From Acanthaster planci (taxonomy: Eukaryota > Echinodermata > Asteroidea > Valvatida > Acanthasteridae), in assembly GCF_001949145.1 (NCBI RefSeq), contig NW_019091661.1, forward strand, positions 61,782 to 125,781: a stretch of DNA of 64,000 nucleotides, given 5' to 3'. The position numbers and the translations under genes are program-made. The notes beneath the pieces were generated by a model that worked only from the letters and a program-made list of their open reading frames with translations, was not told the DNA's origin and did no database searches. How positions within the stretch are numbered: position 1 is the first letter of the stretch; the number at the start of each line of letters is the position of its first letter. Below are positions 45,172 to 57,350 of this stretch, piece by piece.

Positions 45172-48100
45172 CAATTAGCCCCTGGGAAGGGCAGGCAGGA
45201 TAAAGACACCAGCTTCTCTCTGCCAACCCCAGACATATAAGCTAACCATCAGCAAGAACTGTCACCTGTACCAGTCTCCATCATCCACACTATTCATATC
45301 AAGGATTTGAATACCAATGAAATAATAAATGGTAAAAAGTAATAACAATAATACTAGCCAAATGAACTAATCCAAGCTATTGAGTCAGTTGGTTTCAGTT
45401 CGCAAATAACATGCTCGGGACATTCTGGTCAGCATGAAGTTTGAACTTGCATAATTTTACTCTGAAGAAACACACCAGGCACCTCCATTGGAGCTCTGTG
45501 TAATGACGGTAGCACCATGACAATACAAATATTTACCCCTCTGGCAGGATGCCAGCATACAGTCTCTCTGCCCCCAAGCACAGCACACAATGTGTTACTC
45601 CAGTTCCATTATGGCTGGCTTTGCAACCTGTCATTTGTAATGTATTTGCATATGTCACAAGCATGCAGCCTGCCCACCAGTCTACCTTTGCATGTGTAGT
45701 GAAGTACTAATGTTTTAAATAAGAAAATCCCAACCTGCTACAGAATCCTGTGTGGGTTACCATGCTGTAAATCAGCAGAAGTATATGGTTATGGTATATA
45801 ATTAGCCCCTTAGGAACCATGAGGGCCAAAGTGAAGATGAGCTTCTCAACACATTTGTTTTTTGGAAAAACTCATTTTTCAAACAACTCATAAAAATCAA
45901 AGATTGCTTTGTACATAGATTACATAATTTGCTTCCTTTGAGAATTGTGTTGGACACTTATCTCCATACAAAAATCAATGTGGCCAGGGGGGGCATCACG
46001 AGTAAATGTAACTTGCTGGAAATATTAATGTACCAAATTGTAAGTTATAAATTTGATGCATGCATTGGTGTACGTATATGAATTCATATGCGAGATATGT
46101 CTAGCTGGATGTTGTGATTACTGTTATTGCTATAATTCTGACAATAATCTCTTATATTTCCGCTGATAATCTCCTTGTATGTGGATTTCCGCTTGAGCTG
46201 GTTGTTCTTGCTTAGCTTGTCTTGTAGCCCTTCCCAGGTTCAAGTAAAATGTAATTTTTAATTATGTAATTATGTAGATTAGCATGTTGTTTTGTTTTGT
46301 TTTTATTTTTAGTAGTTGCAAATTTAGTACTGTCTTTCGTGTTTTACTTGTGTCGGCTTTAAGGCATTTTACACACAACAGTAGTTGTATCATATGTTAT
46401 TGTATTCCGTTGTAAGGTTCAAATTGCTTGTCGAGTCATATCAGAGCTCACTGTTTTCTTCGGTAACATGCCACCTGCATTACATGTAAGTATATTATGC
46501 AGGTACACGCAGGTATTCTATTATGGGACTTTGAAAGAGTCTTATTGTATTGTGTCCGACCCCTTGGTGACTGAATTGGCAAAAGATTGCCTCCAACTTT
46601 GCCATTTTGTTTTCAGATCAACATTCTAATGCCTGGATTTCCATATCTACCCACATTTAGAGTGATAAAGAGTCCTGTGCATTTTGCTTTGTTTCCCATG
46701 GAAGTTGGTACGAGGAGCTCGTCACGTAGCATGTAATTTTGTGAACATCACTGAGCGTTTTAATCCATGGCAGCAGATCGTAGTTTGCCACCCTTGACCT
46801 GAATCGGAGATGCCACGAAGCTTCTTACGCTTTGTTTGTTTTGTGGACATCATGTTTTCTCGTAGAACAAGATGAGGATGGGATTCCACAAGTAAATAAA
46901 TTGGAAAGTTGGCAAGAAATCCTCGTCGTATCGTGCTTTGTCGGGGCTCGGGAGATTACAGTCTTCCCAAGCCGGAGCGACACGTCATTCTTCGGTTGGC
47001 TGGCTGAGACAACCGTGTTACAGCACACGAGAGTAAGGATTTCAGAGGCTTTTAGCAAAATTAGCCTCGTGCCAGTGCTGATCAGTGTCACTTTGATGAG
47101 CGTCGCGCGCAGCGAAAAGGTTTCGGTATGGTACGTCTGTCACCATTCACCATTTCATCTAAGTCGAAAAGAAAACACCTTGTGTGTTGTCTTTGGTGAT
47201 GTTCTAAGAAGTCTTTGTTTTAGAATTTCAACTTAACGGGGCCAAATCCTCTTATTTCAGTATGAATTCACACGTACCTTAGGATGTTAGTATGTTAAAA
47301 GAAAGGTTTTTTTTAAGTGCTTTTTTGAAACATGATACTGAATTTTGAGATATTCAAATTCGCATTGTACCCGAGTTCCAAAAGCGCTATGTAGTGTAGT
47401 GCCATTGACATGTGCATGTCATGAGTTATGATTCTTCGAGCGCTTAGCAGAGTGTTAAAGATGTTTGTTTTAAGCGTATGTAAATATCGTGTAAATGGAT
47501 ACGTAGCTGACGTAGAAATGACGTAAATATTGGAAAATGAGTGATCTGAGGTGATGAGATTTCTTAGAAGTTTTCTCTTATGGTCTCCATTGCACGTGTT
47601 ATCGCTACCCGTGCCTCGGCACTGTTTCACCAAAAAAGTGAATTTTGGGGAAAAAAGTGAGTTCACTTTTTAGGGACTTGTCTCTGTATCTTAAGATATG
47701 TTTAAGGACACACTTTCCTCAGTGAACAAAGGCAGATTGCTTACAATACCTGATCATTTACAGATGTTGGTGTGAATTGCTGATTATGATTACCCTCACG
47801 AAACAACGAATACATGTTGTGAAAAGAAGTTTATTGGGAGAAAAAGGATTTAATTGTTGATCAATTATCACAGGTGGATTCCCTTTTCTCAAGATTACGT
47901 TTTGACATCACCATTTACATCTTAAAAGCATTTTTAAAAGTGAAGTAGGACACAGAGGGTCCAAAATGGCAACATCATCAAACGGGAAGTTATTGCATTT
48001 TGATGGCGATTCATTTGGCCCATATATTGTTAACTCCTCATTCTTTTAACAGTGGCAATTTCATTTTATATAGCTCGGGTACATTCTACAGTCATTGACG

Positions 48101-50979
48101 TGCAGCGTTCTTTTTCCGAAGTGTTGTTTCAAGTACATCTATCCTTTTTTATCATTTTGGAAATGCGAGATTAATTATGTCATCATGTGGGAATGTAGTT
48201 TAAGATTTATTCATCACCACAAAAAAATATTTATGTGAAGTATTGGTTCATCTGCAAAGCTGACATAGCAGTCATGTCGAGTTGAACCTCTATTCATTCC
48301 TCACTGTTTGTAAATCTTTCATAAAATGACTGAACAACGCACAATCCAAGGTTATGATACAGAAACTTTGTTTCAAGTGGGCGGGGGGTGCAAGCGAAAA
48401 GATTTTCCTCTCGTGGAATTTTAGTTTTAACTTGAAATCTTTCTTACACTTCATTTTAAATTGTTCATGTAATTCAGGTTATTAAATGATTTGTGGTCTG
48501 AAAAAAAGTCGGTCCGCTATATACGACTGTGCTGTGATTTTATTTCAAAACGGGCAATAGTGAATATATTCACCTGTAATATACGTGGATGTAGTGTGTG
48601 TTTCGCTACAGAAGTTTTTATACAAAAATGTTTGCTAATGAGCTGTAGTGAAAAGGTATACATGTATATTTGTTTTGTTCGTCCATTACGACACACGTTT
48701 TAAGTTTTATCAATGTTAGAGAGTCTCATTATAGGTGCATGAGCCTGCGCGACAGTTTTCGAAGTTCCTAATTACGTGAAGGCATGCTGTGTGGATTTGG
48801 CCTTTTCATGATATCCATGTTGCCAACTTATTGCATTTTGGATCGTACGATCTTCCTTTGTCATTCCCGTCTTGCAGAGTTTTTGTTACCTAAACAGTGG
48901 CAGTATGCAAAGCTACGTTTCACTGAACACGTAATTCCCTGTGGGTGAATGCAGTGGTCTGGGTAGGTTTGGGAATGTTCTTAGTACAACATGCCAATAG
49001 GTTTGAGTGGTTGTTTGCTTATAGGCCTTGTAAGACTCCAGCTGTAATGAGATAGTGAGCAAAACGCTGCATGGTGAAGTCATAGGTTTGAGTAAGTTCT
49101 CTTGTAATATAGAAAGGTATTGTAACAGTCTTGTTTACGAATCTGGATGTCAAATCCTTGTAATGGTTGGATGCATTTTGAGGTATTTATAGTACACGGC
49201 AAGATAGGCTTCACATCATACTAGCCGAGGTGCCTTGTTCCTGTCAGTGTAGCGGGATAGAGGATGAGAGGATACCCCCCTCCAACCAAAAACATACCAA
49301 GTTTTCCAGGAAATACTTAGTTGCCAGGAAATGCATACTTTTTGTCTCCTCTCTGCCATTAAATTCGACGATAAAGATGTTTGTGCGCTCGTGAATCAAA
49401 TACGGGACATGCCATCCACGTTTGTAATTAGGGGTGGGTATAAACATGCTGTTGAAATTGGCATGGCCCCGTCCGTCGCGCGCTTCGGACATTTCTAATT
49501 CTTCGGTGTCATCACGAAAGAAGGTGCAACTGTTGGGAAGCATTTGCCCACTGTCGTCCCAAATGTGCATGTCTCTTCACTTGATGAAACCTAATATCAT
49601 ATCAGCGATGGAGATCACTGGTCATTCTTGAGACCGAGTTAATAAATCAGTTGAACGTCCGGTTTTTTCTAAAATGAGGACTATGATGACGTCCCTTACT
49701 TTTTCAACAATATTTTCCAAGATGGCCGTCGGTATAATGATTCAAAAGGGCGTCCAGGTTTGTAGTTCAAATTGACTGCAAGATAGCTGTTTAATAGCTA
49801 TCCTAAGCTAGTATAAGTATGAGATCAAAAGGAAATTTCCATAATAAGAAAATTTTTTTAAGGACATGGCTTCAAAAAAGAATGTTGGCACGGACGATTT
49901 ACTGATAATATATTTTTTTAACTTGACCTCACCAGCATTAGGTCTAAAGTATAGGCCTGGTTTTGTATTGTTTGCCGTTTATCTCTGAGCGATCACGCAC
50001 ACGCCTATACTTGCACAAAGAGCACGGTTTGTGACCTAGCTGTTGAAGTATGGCATTCCCGCAGTTATGTTAGCGGCGATAAACAAGTCATCTTGAACTT
50101 CCGTATGTTGCTCCCCCCCCCGCTCGATGTTCGGGCTTTTAATTTCGAAAATATTGTGAGATGGACCTATGCAAACAAAAATGAAGTTTGATTTTGCTAC
50201 ACTGTGAATGAAGATCCATGCGGCTACGTGTAAATCGGCTGATCACTGCGATTTGAGTAGGCTTTGACCATTACGAAACAGTACTTATTGATTAGCGTTC
50301 AACAGACGTCATTTTAGGCTAAATACACGACTCAACCCCGAAGTGTTCCGTTGCTTACACTCGCTGTAGGCTTACGCCAAAGAGTCTCAAATAAAGCGAG
50401 AAACCCATATGTAGACAAAAAAAATGTCTGTGAAAAACTAAATGGATTGGGGATCTCAGCGATGTCACATTGCGTTTTTCTAGACTGAGACGTCTAGACT
50501 GAGCATGTATTGTCGACTTTTTTCGTTGCGCTAGTGTCATTAAAATGTCGAGGTAGTGGCAAATTGCCAGCGTTGGTTGGGGCGGGTGCAACATGTCGGG
50601 TGATGAATAATTTTTCCCAACGCTCTCCAGATGCGACTCATGCGTGAAGAGCAAAATATTATGCAGAGTGACGTCAGTACCGGCGCACGGCCCTGTGTGT
50701 ACTGACACTGAGAGGCATAATTTTGTGGAGTGCGTTTTATTTTTGCCATGGTAAACGCGGACTTCGGACCCGCGTAGAATTTGGTTTTTTCTGAGGGAAG
50801 GCCATAGATACGTGTTTTTTCAGTTGTGCGTTTCAGCCCGTGTGCTCAGTACAGTGAAACCGCTCGCCAGGACCTCATTGCTGAAAAGAAATCCTGTTCC
50901 CGTCCTTAGAATTTCGGTTGGGCAATTGGACGATTTCTTCGTTACAAACAGGTCTGCTGAGTGAGGCAGCAACATCAAC
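45172..50979. other. Intergenic region between stomatin paralogues 2 and 3
   Basis: This 5.8-kb stretch starts with the 3' UTR of paralogue 2 (AATAAA at 45324-45329) and ends with the presumed promoter of paralogue 3. No gene, known transposon or long repeat was recognised. An open frame at 46832-47236 has no recognisable feature. A TCTAGACTGAG duplication occurs near 50480-50510. Confidence 0.5.
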
Positions 50980-53900
50980 ATGGAGCCCGACACGATGCCC
51001 CATGGACGCATGAAAGGCGGTGCGTCAGCCCAGCAGTTCAATCAGCCAATTGACCGAGGTAGGTTTTGCATGTTGTTGGTTTAACTAGCTTGTCGCTTGC
51101 ATTTCTGAAAATATATTCGCCTGCTAACTTGAATATAGGTCATAGTACTCTTAAAATCTTGAAATTTTGGCCAACCTGACACCAGAGCTAAAAATGGGTC
51201 ACGGCCAAGGTGCATGTAGTATATTCCGGAAGGGGGGTCGAGGGATATAGCACATTAGCAGGGACACTCCCATTTGAACTATAGCGCGTCTATAGCCAGG
51301 AGTTTGTCCCCGGTTAACCATTTTACTGTCTCCTATTGGCTTGTTGTGATCAGTATCTACGTTTTGCTTTGTTAACGTTCCGATTTCGGAGTGAAATTCT
51401 CCATACCGTAGTAATCTGACACCCCACAACACAGACACAAGGCTGCTATACACTCAGGGTGGACGCTGAGAAGTTGCAGCCTTCAGAGTTTAGAAAAAAA
51501 CTAAACCTAGAAATTGTTTGAAATTATGATGACTCTATACTTGGGCGAAAAACAATGAAGCCTTCGTTTCCCATGCAAATCAGACCCTTTTTATTTAGGC
51601 CGTAGACGGTTACCTTGTTTATCTTGAATCCGCGAGATTTGCAGTTGTGGGTTATTATCCTGAATTTTTATCGTGCGTCTTTATTTCTCCCTGTTAAATC
51701 TCTATTTTCCAGAACCCGAGGGTATGTCATGCTGTACCATTGTCCTATGGTTCTTCTCGATCCTCTTAATTACTGTGACATTCCCGATAACGATCTGGTT
51801 TTGTTTCAAGGTGAGTTTCATTTTTCAATGTGTAACTGTCATTTCTGCCAAATAGGATTCGGATGATACTTTGGCCAACCGCGGTGGTTTTTTTGTATAG
51901 GATCTTGTGTAGGATCATCCTACAAAATTATAGATGAAGATTGGTTTCTTCCAGCTGATTGGATCATCAGTCCAATCAAAATAACCAGGCGCAGTCGCAC
52001 AAGACAGAAACTGTCGCGATAAAATAATGCCGACTCTATAAAATAACCAATATCCATTTCAGCCACCCGCAAACTGCACATTAACACTCTGAAGCCCCCG
52101 AATTTATAAATCAAATCTCATCTATTGTTGCAGTGTAAAATAATTATTATTGTCTTGCCACTAAAGAAGATAGGCCTACAGATCTACGATAGGACCTGAA
52201 GGCTTTGGTGGTTTAGAATTGCATTTGTCACCAGTGGTTCTTAACTTTCCACGTTGGTTGAAGCGCGCTGTTTGTGATCTCTAATTCACTGTGCCTCTTC
52301 ACTTTAATGTCTTAATTATTCCCTCGATCAAATCTTTTACCGACAAATGAAAAAGAACAAAAGGTGAAGAATAAACCCCAAGAATAGAGGACTAATCTAT
52401 AACAAGATTTCTTTTAAAAATAATCACCTCGTATCCCTGACACCGCGCAATGACCCGCGTGGAAACTGTCCGTAAACACGACATGCCACGAAAATGACAA
52501 GTTGGGATTTTATTTTACGTATAACTTGAAGTTGGGCAAGTACTAAAAAAATTTCATCAAACGCGACTAATAGCATTCTCAGTTCTGAATTTTACCGTAG
52601 ATCACACCCGAATGTCGTAAACGAAGCTTTGAATTTGAAGTGGCGATAGTGCTACGGTAAAATCAAGAACGTTCTGTAGGATCAAATGCAAACCCCCAAC
52701 CTTACACAGCTATACTTGTGGGGTTTTCACTTCGTTCTCGTTTACAAAACTCCCACACAACACGCAAAAATTTTCAAATCACTCCCATTTGAACCAGATT
52801 CACTTTCCTACTTTGGAAATTCGACTGAATGTCCCTTATTTAAAAGACTTCATTTTGCGACGGATGAATGGCACTTGAAAATTCCTCCTTTTTGAGTAAA
52901 TTTGAAATATTTATTTCGCGAAATTCTTGTGGGGTACCGTCTCCGTACCCCACAAGTACCCTATGGGGTACTTCCCATTGTTCCGGTACCCCACAAGCCC
53001 CTCTATAGACGCGCACAGGGATATACAGCCGTGTGCGATATACGTTACCGGTACTAGATACACTGGAGGTACGCTTAGAACGTGATCGATAATTGCATAG
53101 GGTTAATAAAGCTTTTGGGAACAGCTTTTCCAATGGTCCAATTATCGAACCTGATAGTTGAAAAGAAAACCGCCGATATCCTGATATTCGATACCATTTT
53201 TCCCTAAAAACTGGACGATTCCGATTTTACACAATATCGTAAATCGTAATCATAAGAATCTTGATATTCTTCCACCACTTGTCAGAATATGGTACACTCT
53301 TATTAGCCCTTGTACCTGTTTTCTATTGTCGGGAAATATCCTGAAGTTTGGTCTAAATTTGATGTTGACATTTTTATGCTGACTGCAGACTGTCGCCGAG
53401 TACGAGCGAGCCATCCTGTTCCGAGTTGGTCGTCTCTTGCCTGGAGGGCCCAAGGGACCTGGCCTGTTCTTCATCATCCCCTGCATCGATGAGATTCAGG
53501 TGGTGGATCTCAGGACTCTCTCCTTTGATGTGCCACCCCAGGAGGTAAGAAATTACCTGGTGTTGAGTGTCATGACCATTCAAATGGTTCCAGAGCTCCT
53601 CTTTGCGTTTCATCGCATCTTTGATCCTGCACGACCCTCGGACGACACTTACATGCGTTGTTGTCTTCTTGCGAATCCCTTTCGTATGTTTGCGATTTGT
53701 TCTTTGGGGAGATCAATGAATCCAAACCCGTTGGGGGAAAAGAGGCGTATATACTCTGAAGTAATTATGACTCTGGTGAAACGGATCATCAAAACTGAAG
53801 TTGCTTTCATCATGCCTATGTAATCACCAACAGAAGCTAGTAACTTTATAGTCTTTTGTTTCTATGAATGAAAATTTAGCGTAATTAATTAACTTTCGTC

Positions 53901-54691
53901 CAACCTGTAGATCCTGTCCAAAGACAGTGTGACGGTAACTGTTGACGCCGTGGTCTATTTTCGTGTGTCTGATCCCACCATGGCCGTCATCAACGTGGAG
54001 AACTACAAGCGGTCCACCGAGCTGCTTGCTGCCACCACCCTGCGTAACGTCCTGGGCACCAAGACCCTGGCTGAGCTGTTGAGCCACAGGGAGGAGATCA
54101 GCAACACCTTACAGTCTCTCCTGGATGATGCCACCGATTCCTGGGGGGTCAAAGTAGAGAGAGTCGAAATGTAAGTCGCTTACTTCTTTTTGCAAGGTGC
54201 ACTTGCACTGTGCGTTGGTTCCGGGAGCGCATTGATGTCACGATTATTGTTTACTCTGCCTCTGCAGTAAGGACGTCCGCCTGCCGATCCAGATGCAGCG
54301 TGCCATGGCCGCCGAGGCGGAAGCCTCCAGGGAGGCTCGCGCCAAGGTACGTCATTCAAAGTCAAATGACAGTTTCAATCTTGTCTCTTGAAATCTGTTT
54401 GAATTATTAGTTGTTATAATAGGACGAGACTTTCGAACGGTTTCCGATGATAAAATTAAAGGAACGCTTGGTTACCTAACGCAACTTCTCACCGAACAGG
54501 TGATCGCTGCCGAAGGTGAGCAGAACGCATCCCGCGCCCTGAAGGAGGCTGCCGACATCATCGCCGAGTCGCCCAACGCCCTCCAGCTCCGCTACCTCCA
54601 GACCCTCAACTCCATCTCGGCTGAAAAGAACTCCACCATCATCTTCCCGCTGCCTGTCGATCTACTGAGCGGATTCATGAATCAAAAATAG
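50980..54691 (+). CDS. Stomatin paralogue 3 (six exons, 287 residues)
   Basis: Coding exons: 50980-51058, 51713-51810, 53389-53544, 53911-54170, 54268-54346, 54500-54691; total 864 nt, TAG stop. It is the most compact member. Stomatins sit on the cytoplasmic face of plasma-membrane and endosomal rafts. Residues 1-26 are a polar N-terminus. Exon 2 gives EGMSCC followed by the hairpin ([18 protein letters not shown], proline 51); cysteines 33/34 lie where human stomatin is palmitoylated. PHB exons 3-5 contain [70 protein letters not shown] and [13 protein letters not shown]. Exon 6 contains [33 protein letters not shown] and [19 protein letters not shown] has Gln where the others have Arg. ATG 50980 has A at -3 and G at +4. 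A candidate AATAAA lies at 55673-55678. Confidence 0.96.
52926..52996. repeat. Clustered GGGGTACC hairpins in paralogue 3 intron 2
   Basis: CTTGTGGGGTAC (52926-52937) pairs exactly with GTACCCCACAAG (52945-52956) across a 7-nt loop. The adjoining 52954-52973 forms a second hairpin (AAGTACCC / GGGTACTT). A third GGTACCCCACAAG follows at about 52985-52996, so alternative pairings are possible. Confidence 0.75.
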
Positions 54692-57350
54692 GTAATCAGG
54701 TGAGATGGGTCTCAGAGCGACACGCGCAGAGTGAAGTTTTCCTGGAAATCAGTTGTTTTATAGGAGATGGAAGACGTGTTTTATTACCAATTTCTGACAG
54801 TGATGGCAGAGCAATTTTGGACAATTTGTGTGTATTTGTACTGTAAATTTCTTGCTAATTATGAAGAACGATCCCTAATAGTTAACTGCAACTATGACTT
54901 ATAAACTAATCCGATGAGTGTGACAGATTCTTGAAGTAAAAGATGACTGCCAAATGTATAATTGCTTTCGTAACTAGAATTCTTTATAAATACTAAAGAT
55001 ATTGTTTGTGAACATTTTGTGTAAAATCGGTCCATTATTTGACGTTAACGAATTGTATATGCAGGGGAAAATGTAATACAAGATGAAGATGGAGCAATGA
55101 CGATCCATTGGAGGCAGATGCATGGCAGTTCTAAACACAATTATCATTAATGTTAAATTATTAATTTTAAAAAAGACTGTCACTTTATTTCGTGTTTTTA
55201 AAATGTTTTAAATCAGTTCAAATATACCCAGAACAATTTAACCCTGCTTTTATTATTATTTTGTGTGAACGGTGTGAATGTGGAATCATGTTGTTCGTGG
55301 AGCCTATTCTTGAGAATTAACGATGGAGTGATCATTTATTTTTTTCATCTATTTTATTTCTTTTAATTCGCTCGAAAATGTCTTAGATGTGTTTTACACG
55401 CAATTTCTCAGTTACAGTTACTGGCTGCCCAAATAGACAATGTAAATATTTAAACAAAAAAGAGTCAAGCTTGAAACAAATATCATGTAGATCTATTTTT
55501 TACAATGTTGTCCATTTTCGTGATCGTTCTGTGTATGAATTTCTTGCAAGAATTGTAATTTTCGAAACTTTTCTTCAATGGTTAATTGGACTATTGAATA
55601 CACGTGTGCATGTATGTATTCTACCATAGTGTCGAGATTTTACTTCAAACGTTATAGAAATTATATACCATAAATAAAATACGCGATATCGATATTTCAA
55701 TTGATGTACATGTATACATAATGTTCTTTGCTGGTGGTGAAAGTTTTGAAGTTTCCTAAATTCCTTTATTCATTGTGTCTCCGATCCGCCCCCAGAACAA
55801 GGCACGGAACAATAGACCGATTGCGCCCACTAGTTCACGTTCAGTATCAACAAACCCGGTGTCCAAAAAGGCGTTTCATAAAGTATCATTTACAAAAAAT
55901 ATAATGCCGACGGTAGGTACCGTACTCAGACTGACGACCGATGTGCTGGGCACTACGTACCCTAACTCGGCTTTGTTTATAAGCAACACACAAAACACAT
56001 GGGGTTGACGGATACCCACTATTGGTCACGTGATTTAGCGGATGCAATCGGTCTACTTTCCACGTAAGTGTGTCAGTCGCGTTTGTGACTCGCAAATTAC
56101 TAAGTTGCCCACCCTTGGGCTTGAAAAAAAAACAGCCAAATCCTAATTATCACGGAGGGGGGTGCCAGAAACAGTCATACTGATAGGTGAAGGACTTACG
56201 TACCTGCGCCTGGGGTAGAGGAGCGGGGGCGTAGTCATGCCGTTTTCAAAATCTTCAGGATATCATTCAAGGGTGTAGGCCTACCTAGCTAGGATTATTA
56301 GAATTTGTGGGGGTTGGAAATGCAATGATTGGGGTCAGTGGCGTAAATGTCCGAGAGGCACCCGAGGGTGCACACATTTTTTTCAAGGGGGCATAAGCTG
56401 GACTGCTGCATGAACTCAACGGAGATTATTCACAGATTTCACAGGAGGGGGTGCACCCAGGTGCGCCCCCCCCCCCGTGTACTTGGATCCCCTTCAAGGG
56501 ATCGCCATACAGGAACTCATGGGGGCATGCTTCCCAAAAAGCATATCAAATCCTCCAATCCGGGGGACAAACAGGCCATGAAAATGAATAGGGGGCCTAT
56601 TTGTTGATTATCGTTCCAGCCGAAGTTCAAGCATGGTTCAAGTAACGTTCCCGGATTCTCAAGTTCTGTAAGGTCTTCCACAATCATGTATGATCATAAC
56701 AACCACTGAAAACAAGTCCTGGCTAGCCCACGCCGTATTTCATGCATGGGGAATATTAAAATACAAAATGAAAAAACCCTTCTCCCCGCTTTAGTTGGTC
56801 CACAGCCTATCTTTTCATAAAGAATCGGTTTGCCTCTTTCGACCAGTTCGATGCATGCTGGTTTTGAAAACATGTTCTCGTCCGTTGAAGCTGTTCGCGA
56901 TCTACGTGTGTACATGTACATGTACATTCTCAGTGCTCTGACGTCGAGAACTAAAACTGTAGAGCAAGCATAGGGAGAGAGCGGTACTTCAGAAAAGGAC
57001 AGAGAAAAAAATGGTTTCACTGCAGTTAAATGAGTGAAACCACATAGGAGTCCTAGTCAATTCAATTCCATGACGCCCTTTCAAACCTCCCGATTTGATC
57101 ATGGAAAATTACGTGATGATTCAGCAGCAAATAAGCTGAATAATAAACACCTGGATGGTAATTTACGCACGCGCGTTGCGTTGGTCGAGGACGTCATTGA
57201 CTAGCCCGATAGGTGAAAGTTCATAAGACGACGAGATATAGTCTAGTGCAGTGGTACTTGGTACGCACAGCCATTTACATGTACCAAACAACACGAACCG
57301 TGCTGTGAATAGCAGGTACCTTGAAGTGATTTTGTGAAGATTCTGGCAAC
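54692..57350. other. Intergenic region between stomatin paralogues 3 and 4
   Basis: The 3' UTR of paralogue 3 runs from 54692 (candidate AATAAA at 55673-55678). A 243-bp inverted-repeat element lies at 55813-56055, with a C-rich run near 56466-56477. The presumed promoter and 5' UTR of paralogue 4 lie at the end. No gene was recognised. Confidence 0.5.
55813..56055. mobile_element. 243-bp MITE-like inverted-repeat element
   Basis: The left end TAGACCGATTGCGCCCACTA is mirrored by the right end, which reversed reads TAGACCGATTGCATCCGCTA. Both continue into TCACGT-containing sequence, giving arms of about 30 bp. No coding capacity was seen. Confidence 0.65.

Noticed and set aside
46832-47236. 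134-codon plus-strand open frame between paralogues 2 and 3
   Set aside because: No recognisable motif or homologous partner in the other intergenic regions. Probably chance, possibly an unannotated exon, but unsupported.
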